Below are positions 50,501-62,300 of a DNA stretch of 64,000 bases, piece by piece. Below the pieces are notes generated by a model. The model was not told the origin of the DNA. It saw only the letters and a list, made by a program, of their open reading frames with translations, and searched no databases. Within the stretch, counting starts at the first letter, position 1. Each line of letters begins with the position of its first letter. Made by a program: the position numbers and the translations under genes. The stretch is from Saposhnikovia divaricata (lineage: Eukaryota > Streptophyta > Magnoliopsida > Apiales > Apiaceae), in contig CM071597.1 in the NCBI GenBank assembly GCA_036435485.1, forward strand, positions 146,813,647 to 146,877,646. Reading direction: 5' to 3'.

Positions 50501-51562
50501 CGATAAATGATAAGTCCCTACAGCTAAAGCAGCAACCTTTGCTCCATTGCCAACGCGTAGGTCAACTTCTCCCTTCGCCAATGCTCTACTACTTCGAAGT
50601 TCCTGCACATTAATACAAATGTGAGAACCACATCCAGTATCTCGTACCCATGATGTAGAAGTAGATAAATTGACTTCTATAACATAAATACCTGAATCAG
50701 AAATCTGAACAGCCTTCAGTTTCTTCAGACCATCCAAGTAATCTGGACAGTTTCTCTTCCAATGACCCGGCTTCTTGCAGTAGTGACAATCACCCTTGTC
50801 AGCCTTCGCGACATCTCCCTTCGACCTTCCAGCCTTTTTGAAAGAGGGCTTGGAAGGAGCAAGAGCTTTTGATGCAACCTTTTTCTTGCCCTTCCATTTC
50901 CCCTTTCCTTTAGCACCTTTCTTGCCCACCATCATTATGGGAGCTTTCTCAGGTGCCTTGACCATATTTGCTTTAGTGGTCCTTAGCATGGCCAATAATT
51001 CCATAGGAGTCTTATCTTGCTCAGTCATATTAAAAGTCATAATGAACTGAGTATAGTCGTTGTTCAAATATTACAAGATTATATCGACTTGAGCCTCTCG
51101 ATGAAGCGGGAAACCCAAACGAGCAAGGTAATCACAATACCCTATCATCTTTAGAACATGTGGTCCAACTGGTCCGTTGCCCTGCTTGCACGAGAAGAGT
51201 GCCTTGCTCGTGTTGAACTTTTCCACACGAGCCTGTGATTGAAACATCGTCGAAAGATGTTCAAACATAGTATAAGCATTCATATCAAAATGCTGCTTCT
51301 GAAGCTCAGTATCCATAGTGGAAAGCATAAGACAAGCCACATCAGTCGCATCATCAATATGCTTCTGATAAGCATTTTTCTGAGCAACAGTGGCATTGGC
51401 AGCAGGGGCTGCCGGTGGAGGAATATCAATCACATAAGATTTCTTTTCCTGCATGAGAACAATTCTCAAATTCCTAGATCAGTCAAGGAAGTTTGATCCT
51501 GTCAACTTGTCCTTCTCAAGGACTGATCGCACAAAGAAAGTGTTGTTTGTGTTGTTTGCCAT
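47582..51562 (-). pseudogene. Ty1/copia gag-pol polyprotein (Angela-like), four internal stops
   Basis: One frame of 1327 codons runs from ATG at 51562 to the stop at 47582. Order: gag capsid region; CHYCKKPGHWKRNC zinc knuckle (about 50745-50790); protease motif RDTGCGSH (near 50635); GAG-pre-integrase finger; integrase core with HSDVCGP, RSDHGGEY and the Glu in SERRNR (about 50090 to 49750); RT with QMDVKTAF and YVDDILL (48554-48571); RNase H with GYTDASF and DNNEAI. Stops lie at 51479-51481, 51071-51073, 50420-50422 and 49421-49423. All are in the same frame with no visible frameshift, and all fit single transitions. The copia family makes all proteins from one polyprotein, so this copy is inactive. 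The Angela assignment rests on gene order, frame and LTR length and is tentative. Confidence 0.93.
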
Positions 51563-51716
51563 TTCGAATATCTACAATGTTAAAATGCATAAAATATTTA
51601 GTCTACGGAATTGTTAAATTATGTTCAAGTGATTATTCATATATATTCATAATATATATATCTCCCACTATTTTTATCAAATTAATAGCCTTACCTATCA
51701 ATTCGGAAAAGTATCT
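51563..51716 (-). other. Leader of the minus-strand copia element, part next to gag
   Basis: Untranslated sequence between gag and the nested Sirevirus. TATCT at 51712-51716 is the left copy of the Sirevirus target duplication. The leader continues at 63545. Confidence 0.75.
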
Positions 51717-52236
51717 TGTTAGATATAATTGATGTAATGTTTTAGTGTTTAAGTGTAACAGTGATATATCAGAGTTTAACTGGAAGGAAGTCAGAGTTTA
51801 GTAAAGTCTGACTGACGGAAGCTGGACAGAGTTTAGTAAAGTCTGTCTGGAAGCAGCGCGTACAGAGTCAACAGAAGATATTAGAGATCAATTGAAGATT
51901 GATATGGAAGCGAGATCTTTGGAGACTGGATAGCTATCAAAGAGATCGAGTTGACTTAGGAGACGTGTGACAATCTGTAATTGATATCATTGTATAGCTG
52001 ATTATTAGGAATATCAATTAGCGATTGTATAGCAGCTGTATATTTTTATAAATACAGTTAGGTTAACCCTAGAAGGGTATCGTGCATCGAATTATCTTTA
52101 TTGTAACCTAGCAGCTCTTTGTGATAGTTTACATCACGAAGAGGGTTTTTAATATCAGAAGATTTAAAGTGCATAATCATCTTACTTGTTAAACTCTCAT
52201 ACGAATTTGATTATTAATTGTGTATTCGGCCTAACA
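51717..52236 (+). repeat. 5' LTR of the Sirevirus (520 bp)
   Basis: TGTTAGATATAATTG ... CGGCCTAACA. Two near-palindromes built on CAGAGTTTAGTAAAGTCTG lie at 51790-51812 and 51825-51847. A TATA-like TTTATAAATAC is near 52056 and the probable transcript leader follows. Confidence 0.96.
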
Positions 52237-52238
52237 AG

Positions 52239-52251
52239 TGGTATCAAAGCC
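52239..52251 (+). other. Sirevirus primer binding site
   Basis: TGGTATCAAAGCC, two bases after the LTR, complementary to initiator tRNA-Met with one change from the common TGGTATCAGAGC. Confidence 0.88.
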
Positions 52252-52297
52252 AATCTGTTACTTTATTACAGGTTAAGATCCAAACACAACAATAATC

Positions 52298-54532
52298 ATG
52301 TCAGCAATTCCTCCACCAACATCTACTAGTTCTAAAAAGGCTCCTACTACTGTGAGTCATTATGAACCAATCAGGGTTCCTATTCTCAGGCCATCAGAGT
52401 ATGCCATGTGGAAGGTCAAGATGACTATGTTTCTGGAGGCTACAGATCCAGAATATCTTGACAGGATTTATGAAGGCCCTCACAATCCTACAAAGCTATC
52501 TGCTGCAACTGCTGGTGAAGAAGCTAAAATAGTTCCAAAGGAAAAGAAGGACATGACTCCTGAAGATATATCATCAATTTCTAAGGATGCGAAGGTTAGG
52601 CATTTACTGCATAGTGCTTTAGACAATGTTATGTCTAACAAAGTGATTAACTGCACCACTACAAAAGAGATATGGGATGCTCTTGAAGTCAGATGTCAAG
52701 GAACTGCTGCTATTAAGAAGAATAGGAGAAACATACTCACACAAGAGTATGAGCACTTTGAGGCTAAACCTGAAGAGACCATGACAGAAACATTTGATAG
52801 ATTCTGTAAACTGATCAATGATCTGTCATTGGTCAACAAAGAGTATGATCTAGAAGACTCAAATCTCAAGTTTCTTCTTTCTCTACCTGAAAAGTGGGAT
52901 GTGAAAACAACCACTATTAGAGACAACTATGAACTTGCTGAAACAGAGATTGATGAAATCTTTGGGCTGCTCAAAACTCATGAATTGGAAATGGAGCAGA
53001 GAAATAGGAGATCAAGCAGGAAGGCAAAGTCTGTTGCTCTTAAGGTTGAAGAGAAGCCTCAGAAGAAAGAGGCATCAAGAAGGAAAATGAAGGGAAAAGC
53101 TTTGGTCATACACTCAGAAAGTGAATCATCAAACTCTGATTGTGATTCAAACTCTTCTGAATCATCTGACTCTGAGGATGATGAAGAAGAAATGAGAAAA
53201 ATGGCTGTGTTGATGGTGAAGACCTTCAAGAAAATGGGTTTCAAGAAATTCAAGAAAGGGAAAAGGTTTTCTAGAGATTCAAATGAAGACAGAAGAAGTT
53301 TCAGGAGGTCTGAAAGAAAAGAGACCAAGTCTGGGAAAAAGGATAAGTCTGAAATTCAATGCTACAAGTGCAAGGAGATGGGTCATTATGCTCCTGAGTG
53401 CAAGAAGGGTAAAACTGGAAAAGTACTCATCACGAAAGGCAGAGATTGGGCAGACACTTCAGATTCTGATGAAGAAATTAACTATGCTCTCATGGCTACT
53501 ACTGAATCAGAAACTACTAAAAATCAGGTACCTCTAACTACCTATGCTTATAATATTGATGACATTTCTCAATTAAGAATTTATCTTAAGTCATTGCATA
53601 TAAGTTATAGGGATCAGACTTTAGAGAATGAGAGGATAAAGTCTGAAAATTCTGAACTTAAGGTTAGAAATAAACTTGTTGAAGAAAAACTTGAAAATAT
53701 GCAACAAGTTCAGAAAGAGAGAGATGATGCTGTTTCTATAGAACAGGATTTGCTTCAGAAATATAAACAACTAGAATCTGAGTTGGAGGAAGCAAATAAG
53801 AAAATTAGGACTTGGACTAATTCTGGAAAGGACACTCAACAGATTTTTCAAACAGACACTGTAGGTCTAGGTTATAATGAGGGAGATGAACTTAGATTTC
53901 AAAATCAAGTTAAAATCAGACCTCATTTCGTACATGGAGCCAGTAAATTTTTGTTTGATAATGAAAAAGAAGCTGTTAAAAGTGAACCAGTAAAAACTAG
54001 TGTTAAACAGGTTAATATTGGTTCAATGACAGATAAACAACTCAAACATAAACTGAAGGAGTTAAAATCTGTTAAGAAACAGGGAGTGTCAAATAAGAAC
54101 AGAAATGGAAAAGTAGGCATCACTTCAGGAAATAAACCAATGCTTGCTAGTTATGCTCCAAGAAAGACATGTCATAACTGTGGTAGTACTAAGCATCTTG
54201 CAAATTTCTGCAAGAAAAACAAAAATATAAATTCTTTACCTTCCAAGTCTGAGGTAAAGAAGGATTTTGCTAGAACTAAGCCACAGACTTTATGCACACA
54301 CTGTGGAAGCACTTGACATTCCATTTATACTTGCAGACAGTATCATGCTATCTATCATAATTACTATGAACTTAAACCCAATCTGAAATGGGTTAAAGTT
54401 AATACTGCAAGTGTAAACTCTGATACTGTTAGCTCAAACTCTGATAATGTTAATTCCGCTGCTAAAGCTAACAAAGTTAAAAATGTCAAAGGATCCAAGC
54501 AAGTCTGGATCCTTAAATCTAATCCTCAGTAA
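52298..54532 (+). pseudogene. Sirevirus gag, one premature stop
   Basis: Structural protein of the virus-like particle. The frame runs from ATG 52298 to TAA 54530-54532 (744 codons) with an internal TGA at 54314-54316. Residues about 20-230 form the copia capsid (UBN2-type) domain. Then come a Ser/Asp/Glu-rich stretch (about 270-300), a Lys-rich segment and a CCHC knuckle CYKCKEMGHYAPEC from residue 355. A coiled-coil region follows (about 425-510), then two more knuckles: CHNCGSTKHLANFC from residue 625, and one starting at Cys 666 that the TGA cuts. Three knuckles is more than most copia gags have. The TGA fits a C-to-T transition. Confidence 0.92.
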
Positions 54533-54549
54533 TTGCTTGTGATTGCAGG
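54533..54549 (+). other. gag-pol junction with CAG acceptor-like site
   Basis: pol is in a different frame from gag and has no ATG near its start. After the gag stop the sequence is TTGCTTGTGATTGCAG|GG. The older fragment at 21440-21465 keeps the same layout: stop, short T-rich stretch, GATTGCAG|GG. This fits either a spliced gag-pol RNA or a recoding site; the sequence alone does not decide. Confidence 0.45.
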
Positions 54550-57500
54550 GCAACAGGGAGGCAACCCTAGTTGTGGACAGTGGATGTTCAGGACACATGA
54601 CTGGAAATAAAGCCCTGCTATCGGACTATGAGGAGATCGTTGGCCCAAAAGTTTCCTATGGTGATGGCAATGTAGGAAGAACATTGGGATATGGCAATAT
54701 TAATCTTGGAAATGTCATCATCAACAATGTAGCTCATGTCCCAGGACTCAAGCATGACTTGTTATCTGTGAGTCAAATCTGTGACAAGGGATATCATGTA
54801 GATTTTCAACCTGAATATTGTGAAGTTATCAGCAAATCTACAGGAAAGGTTGTTCTAGTTGGTCATAGGCAAAATAACATTTATGAAATCAAGCTTTTAA
54901 TAGACTCTGTTGGAAAAGCTGTTTGCCTATCTACAAGAATGTCTAGTGAAGAGAGTTGGAAGTGGCACAAGAAACTCTCACATTTGAACTTGAACAACAT
55001 CAATGAATTGATCAGAAAGGATCTTGTAAGAGGACTCCCAAAGGCTCTGTTAAATGTTGATGGCCTATGTGATTCATGTCAAAAGGCCAAGCAAAGGAAG
55101 TCATCTTTCAAGAGCAAGACAGAATTTTCAATCACTGATCCTTATCATCTTCTGCATGTTGATCTCTTTGCTCCAGTAAATGTTATGTCTATAGCAAGGA
55201 AGAAATATGCTTTAGTCATTGTTGATGAATACACTAGATTCACTTGGGTGTATTTTCTAGCAAAGAAGGATGAAACTACATTAACTCTGATGGAGCATGT
55301 GAAACTTCTGGACAAAAGATCAAGTAACAAAGTCAGAATCATCAGAAGTGATAATGGAACTGAGTTCAGGAATGCAACAATGGAAGAATTCTGCAAGAAC
55401 AATGGAGTGAAGCAAGAATTTTCAGCACCTGGTACACCACAACAAAATGGTGTAGTTGAAAGGAAAAATAGAACCTTGATAGAAGCTGCCAGAACTATGC
55501 TTGATGAAGCAAAATTGCCAACTTATTTCTGGGCAGAAGCTGTTCAAACTGCTTGTTTTACTCAAAATGCTACACTGATCAATAAGCATGGAAAGACACC
55601 ATTTGAGATGGTGAAGAAAAAGAAGCCTAACCTGAAATACTTTCATATTTTCGGGTGCAAATGCTTTGTTTTGAAGACTCATCCTGAACATTTGACCAAA
55701 TTTGAGCTAAAGGCAGATGAAGGAATTTTTGTTAGCTATCCACTGTCAACAAAGGCATTCAGAGTTTACAATCTGAGAACTAAAGTGATCATGGAATCTA
55801 TACATGTGTCTTTTGATGATAAGAAAATAACTGGACTTGAAGACATAGATGAATATGATCAACTGAACTTTGAAAATGAAGATTTAAACTCTGTTGAAGT
55901 AAACTCTGATCAAACTGTTCTGACAGACTCTGTTGAAACAAACTCTGAACCTCTACTGGTAAACACTGGAGAAACTTCTCAGCCACAACAAAGGGAAGAA
56001 CCAGTTGAGGGGGAGCATGATCAAGATGAAGACTCAAACATTGATACCGAGTCAACTGAAAAATCTGGATCAAACTCTGATGATTCAAACTCTGAAAATT
56101 CAAATTCTGACTCTGGGCAGTCAAGTTCAGGGGGAGTCTCAGAAAATGAAGAAAGCCCACAACAAAATCAGGAGAGCATGGATCAAGGGGGAGGATCACA
56201 TGCTGACAGAAGTCATTTGCCTTCTGCTAGGAAATGGACCAAATCACATAAACCTGATTTGATAATTGGTGATCCAGATGCAAAAGTGAAAACAAGAAGT
56301 GCCACTGCAAGTGAATGTTTGTTTCATGCATTCTTGTCTAAGAATGAACCAAAGAAAGTGGAAGAAGCTCTTCAAGATGCTGACTGGATAACAGCAATGC
56401 AGGAAGAGTTGAATGAATTTGAAAGAAATGAAGTTTGGACCCTTATACCAAGGCCAAAGAACAGATCTATTGTTGGTACTAAATGGGTTTTCAGAAACAA
56501 GACTGACAGTTAAGGTGTTATCACAAGGAACAAGGCTAGACTGGTAGCAAAAGGCTATTCATAGCAGGAAGGAATAGACTATGATGAACCATTTGCTCCA
56601 GTTGCAAGATTGGAGGCAATCAGAATTTTTCTAGCATATGCCTCTCACAAGAAATTCAAAGTGTTCCAGATGGATGTGAAAAGTGCTTTTCTGAATGGGA
56701 AGCTTGAAGAAGAAGTGTTTGTTGAACAACCACCAGGATTTGTGGACCCAAAATATCCAGACCATGTCTACAGGCTGGATAAAGCACTCTATGGACTTAA
56801 GCAAGCACCAAGGGCATGGTATGAAACTCTGGCTCAATTTCTCTTAGAAAGTGGATTCAATAGAGGTACTATTGACAAAACTCTGTTTTATTTCAAATCT
56901 GGGAGTGACTTGCTTTTAGTTCAGATATATGTTGATGACATTATCTTTGGGTCTACTAATGATAAACTCTGTAAGAAGTTTGCCAAGCTCATGCAGTCCA
57001 GATATCAAATGAGCATGATGGGAGAGCTTTGTTATTTTCTAGGCCTACAGGTGAAACAAACAGATGATGGTATCTTCATTAATCAAGAAAAATATACCAG
57101 AAATCTTCTCAAGAAATTTGGTATGCTTGACTGTTCATCTGCATCAACTCCCATGGCAACAGCAACTAAATTGGACAAAGACACAGGAGTTTCAGTGGAT
57201 ATGACAATTTACAGGGGCATGATAGGATCTCTTCTTTACTTGACAGCTAGTAGGCCTGACATCATGTATGCAACCTGTCTTTGTGCAAGGTTTCAGGCAG
57301 ATCCTAGAGAGCCACATCTGATAGCTGTGAAAAGAATCTTCAAGTATCTCAAGGGCACCATATCATTAGGTCTGTGGTACCCCAGAGAATCAGATTTCAA
57401 GCTACTTGGGTATTTTGATGCAGACTTTGCAGGCTGCAAGATAGACAGAAAGAGCACTAGTGGAAGTTGTCAATTTCTTGGTGACAGACTTGTCTCTTGG

Positions 57501-57872
57501 TACAGCAAGAAACAGAAATCAATTTCTACATCTACAGCTGAAGCAGAGTATATTGCAGCTGGTAGCTGTTGTGCACAGATCTTGTGGATGAAGAATCAAT
57601 TGCTGGATTATGGATTGAGGTACAGTAAGATTCCTATTTACTGTGATAATCAAAGTGCTATTGCTATGACAGGTAATCCAGTACAGCATTCAATGACCAA
57701 GCACATCAGCATAAGGAACCACTTCATCAGAGAACATGTGGAAGAAGGGAATATTGAACTACATTTTTTGTCTACAGAACAACAGCTTGCAGATATTTTC
57801 ACCAAACCACTGAGTGAAGCTACATTTACAAGACTGGTCAATGAACTAGGAATGGTCTCTGGTTCTGACTAG
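54543..57872 (+). pseudogene. Sirevirus pol, two premature stops
   Basis: Protease (VVDSGCSGHMTGN, near 54575), GAG-pre-integrase finger (WHKKLSHLN...CDSCQKAK), integrase core with HVDLF, RSDNGTEF and the Glu in VVERKNR (about 55155-55460), then a long acidic Asn/Ser/Glu/Gln-rich linker (about 55850-56220). RT follows with QMDVKSAFLNGK and YVDDIIF (near 56930), and RNase H with GYFDADFAGCKIDRKSTSG and CDNQSAIAM, ending at TAG 57870-57872. Stops TAA 56511-56513 and TAG 56562-56564 sit at the start of RT in an unshifted frame. The start shown is the beginning of the open frame, not a proven start. The fold order integrase-RT-RNase H is diagnostic of copia. Not functional as it stands. Confidence 0.94.
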
Positions 57873-58421
57873 GAATGTTGGTTAGATTCAAATTTTACTT
57901 ATGTAATGTGTTGCTCATATTTCCTTGATTTGTTAAGTGCTAAGTGATCTCTGTTGATTAAACTCTGTTATGCATACTCTGTTAACATGTTTTTCTTTAA
58001 ACACTGCCAAACTCTGCTAAACTCTGTCAGCATGCCTGTATGTCATACACTGTTAATAAGTTTGATAAACTCTGTGAACTCTGAGTTGATTTTTGTCTGA
58101 ATGAAAACACAAATGAAGAAATATGTATGAAGCATGATTCTCAACAATTAATCATGAATCTTTCCGAGTTATTGTGATATAATCTTAAATTGTATAGAAA
58201 GTTAACACAGCATGATACTGGTTCATATTTATAGCATCTCTTAGTTTATTTAGTCCTAAACTCTGAGTCTATAAATACTGTGTGCATTGCCTTTCATGAA
58301 TAACTACTGATGTTGATGAACTCTAAACTCTGTTAGTTATACTCTGGTAGATTAAAATGATTACTGCAATACCCCAAAGAAAATATATATAGGTTGCTAT
58401 ACTCCTTTGAGATTATGTTGG

Positions 58422-58562
58422 AGACTAGGATGACCCAGGAACTTATTGGTATATAATATGTGCTAAAATTCTCTGATTTTTGGTGACTAGTCAAAGACTA
58501 GGATGACCCAGGAACTTATCAAAATGATAAGGGCTAAAATTTTTGAATTTTTGGTGACTAGC
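58422..58562 (+). repeat. Two-copy 73-bp direct repeat
   Basis: AGACTAGGATGACCCAGGA begins at 58422 and 58495; both copies end in TTTTTGGTGACTAG. The middle parts differ. Confidence 0.88.
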
Positions 58563-59052
58563 TCCAACCTCTAATTACTGGAATGAATAGAATAAAAAAA
58601 AAATAGCAATAGAGGGGGTATAAAATAAATTAAATGTTACTGTATATAGATTGATTACTACAGAGTTTAGCTTTCATCATACAGTCAGTGTTTACTATGA
58701 GAGTTTGTGCATCCAGTGTTTATTGATTTACTTTATGGATTTTATGAAAAATTAGATGTTCTAAAAATTAATTTGGTAAACTCTGCTTCACACACACATA
58801 TATTTTCACAACTGTGCAATTTTTGAAAGGGTTTCGGTGATAAAGTTGGAGAATTGACAAATGCTGTTGATTTGTGGTTAGTACTCTGAGGTAAATTTTC
58901 ATTTGGATAATTTGAAAATTTTGGAGTAAATAGTGCTTTTGACAACTGTTAATAAGTGTATTGTGTTAAAGTGTCTTGGAAATAGGAAAGAGAATACAGC
59001 GGTGATAATTGCTATTTTTACTGCGCATGATTAATTGATCCACTGCATGTAT

Positions 59053-59062
59053 GACACGTGTC
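59053..59062 (+). promoter_or_regulatory. G-box palindrome GACACGTGTC upstream of the third ORF
   Basis: A perfect 10-bp palindrome with a CACGTG core, about 250 bp before the ATG at 59310, followed by a doubled GTGTCCCACTCAC phrase (from 59059 and 59081). CACGTG is bound by plant bZIP and bHLH factors. It could serve an internal promoter; this is inference. Confidence 0.5.
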
Positions 59063-59309
59063 CCACTCACTCATTATTGTGTCCCACTCACACATTAATC
59101 TAGGAACTGTTGAGTGTTTGAATACATAAACGATTGAGTTTTAATTTTTAATTACAACTCTAATTACTTTTGTATACAAACGATTGTGTTTTACTTTCAC
59201 CCACTCACTTTTACATCTCACAGTTCTCTCAGTTTTCACTTGCGCATTTTCACAAACACTTTTCCTACATACACTTTTATTTGTGATTTCTTGCCCATTT
59301 CTTGATTCA

Positions 59310-62300
59310 ATGGCTTCTAAACCATTCACTGTTCTTGATCTACGTTTTGTCCCTGACAATTATGTAGCCCCACTCAATCATGAACGTGTTCCAGAAACGT
59401 TTCATCTTATGCAGAATTTCTTGAGAGACTCAGAGATTGGACAAGCTCTGGTTGAACCTAGTACTCTCTCTGCATCTCAAATTGCCACTTTTTGGCAAAA
59501 CTCAGTCTATGTGGATGGAGGAGAGAATGGGACTCCAAACATCATCTTCACTCATGATGAACAAGAGTTTGTGATTACTCCATAAACTGTTAGAGAAAGG
59601 ATGGGGTTTGATACACACACCTCTTATGCTTACGTTGCTGAACCTCAATTGAGACAGATGCTACAGGAGATAGGCTACATGGATTCTCTTGACAAGCTTG
59701 GCAGTGTAAAGAGGCCTAATCTCAGGAAGGAATGGAATTTTTTCTTCGATTGCATTACAAGGACATTTCAGAAGAAGGTCACTAACTGGGATGCTATTCC
59801 AATGGACAGTCTACAAATCGGGTATTCTCTACTTTATGGCAGTAATTTTGATTTTGGTAGATATGTTCTAATGAATCTAGGTGATAAACTGTCAGAGTCT
59901 ACTACAGTTTATTTTGCTCGATTTTGTCAAATGCTATTCACTGCTTGTGTATCTGGTTTAGAGATTGCTGAAGCTGATGTAATTCAGCCTTTTAGAGTCA
60001 ACAAGAGAATATTCTCTGACATGACTAATAAGGATGCTGGTAAAAAAAACCTACCTGCCTTTGTTCTGCCACTTGCTTTGCAGAATTTTCTCAACCAACC
60101 TCAAGACCAACCACAACCAGAACCACAACCTGAACCACTAAACACTGATCATACTCAAACCTTAAACACTGAACCACCTACATCACCTACCCACACTGTA
60201 CCTACTCAACAACCTGCAACCTCAACCCAAAACCCTCAATCTCCAATCACAAAACAATCTTCACATCCTCAACAACTAAACACTGAATCATCACAATCTC
60301 AACCACAACCACAGCCTAAAGCAAAAAGAGGCAGAGTAAAGCAATCAGCAGCAACTACTGAGAGACATGCAAGATCTAAGAAGTCAGTAGAGACACACAT
60401 CAAAGCAAAACAGACATCTCCTGGAGCTATTTATGCTAGAAGAAAGATTCAAAGAGCAAAAAGACCTAAGTCACCCTCTGTGGTAGCAGAATCTGGTAAA
60501 GAGGATTCAGATGAAGTGCCTCTAGCTAAGAGAAGAAAACTAGTAATCTCTGATTCTGATGATGAAAATGTTGAAGATCCAGAGGTGGTTTCACAGCAAA
60601 CACCTACTGTTGAGGCTGAAAAAGATAAAATGCCTGCAGAGGTTGAAATGCCTGCAGAGGACAAAATGCCTGCAGAAGAGGATACTAGAGATGGCTTTTC
60701 TCTAATGGATGATATTCTTGATTCATTTATGCCATTCTCTGATCCTATTTCATCTATTTTTGCTCAATCTGAAGCAACTGGTGCAGCTGATCAACCTACA
60801 GTTGTCCTTTCTGAAACTGTAGCATCACATACAGAGTTACTCTCAGATGCTCACCAGACTGTTGAAGGAGGAGATGAGGTTGATCAAGCAACCAAGGCTA
60901 TTTCTCAGCCTATGCTTGTTGATGACAAAAATGTAAACTCTGTTGCTGAGCCTGAGCAACATGAAGAAAATCTTGACAAGGCTGCAGAAGAAATTGCAGA
61001 AACTGTGGCTGACAATGCTCAGCACAGTGTTTTACTTGAAGATGAACATGCTAAAGCTGCAAGTGTTGAACTTGAAGGTGAAAGCAGTGCAAACTCTGAT
61101 TCTTTTCTGAGTGCACCAGTGCAAACAGACAATAAACATACCTCTTTCACTCAACCTTGTAAGTCTCATGAAATTGAGAAAGCACAACTTGCAAAATTTG
61201 CTGCTGACTGGTACAAAGAGGATTGCATTTTTCCAAGAGGGAGAGCAGCTAATTTTGTTAAGCAAACTGCTGATACTATCTCCAATTTAGAGATTCTTTC
61301 CTGCTTAAAAGCAACTGTAGTTCAAGTCAAAACTCTGGATAGTAGATTTGATGAAACTACAAAGGCAATCACTGACTTGAGGACTGAGATCGTAACTAGA
61401 GAAATGAAAATGGAAAGAGAGTCTAAACTCATGAATACAAAATTTTCTAGAGCTCAAGACAATCTCTTTGCCAGGCTGGGTAAAGTTGAAGAAAATCAGT
61501 CTGCCTTGTCTGTTAAAATAGATTCCATTGCAAACTCTTTGGAGTTCCTAACCTCCATCCTGATTCCTGATGATGTCAAAAAGGGGGAGAAAGTTGCAAA
61601 AACTGCTTGCAAACAACTTCAATCCTTTGAGAAGAAGGATGATGCTGCAGATGGAGGTGGATCTGATAGAAACAAAAGAACAATTACAAGGTCTAAAGTA
61701 AACTCTGCTACAGTAAACTCTGTTAAAGCAAACACTGCTGAAGGTCCACAGAATGATACAGAGTTAGCTGCAAACATGTTTCTTGAAGAACATGGAAATG
61801 ATGTCACTTTAGAAGATGTAAAGGCTGAAGAGCTAAGACTTAAAGCTGAACATGAGAAAAAGCTTAAATCTGGAAAATTCAAGAAGAAAGATGAAAAGGC
61901 ATCAAGACCTGTTGTTAAAGGCATTAAGATAAATAAAAATGTCAATGCTGATCAGAGATTGTCTCATTCAAGAAAGCCAACAGCAGATGAGGCTAGATTG
62001 AAGATTAAAGAAAAAGTTGTTGAAGTTGATAAGAGTTCAAAGAAGTTAAAGCAAGTTACAACCTCTGTTTCTACACATGTTGTACAAACTACTCTTCCAA
62101 TTCATGGTTTTGTGAGACCTACTATTCCTGAGAATACTGAGAAAGTTCAAGGAGGTGATATTTTTCAAAGCAGAGCAATGATTGCTAAGCAACCTCATGA
62201 TTTGGCTGGTTTAGGATCAAACAGAGAAAGGACTTTGAATATTACTCCTAGAGATCATTCATCACTGGCTGCTCCAGGCAAGGGTGTCCTTCAAGTTAAT

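Larger units (their letters stand above)
57873..59309 (+). other. Sirevirus spacer between pol and the third ORF
   Basis: Noncoding, AT-rich, with at least eight copies of AAACTCTG or its complement, a 73-bp direct repeat pair (58422 and 58495), a purine run AGAGGGGGTATAAAA near 58611, and a G-box palindrome at 59053. From about 59160 it becomes CT-rich, like a plant 5' leader. Confidence 0.8.
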
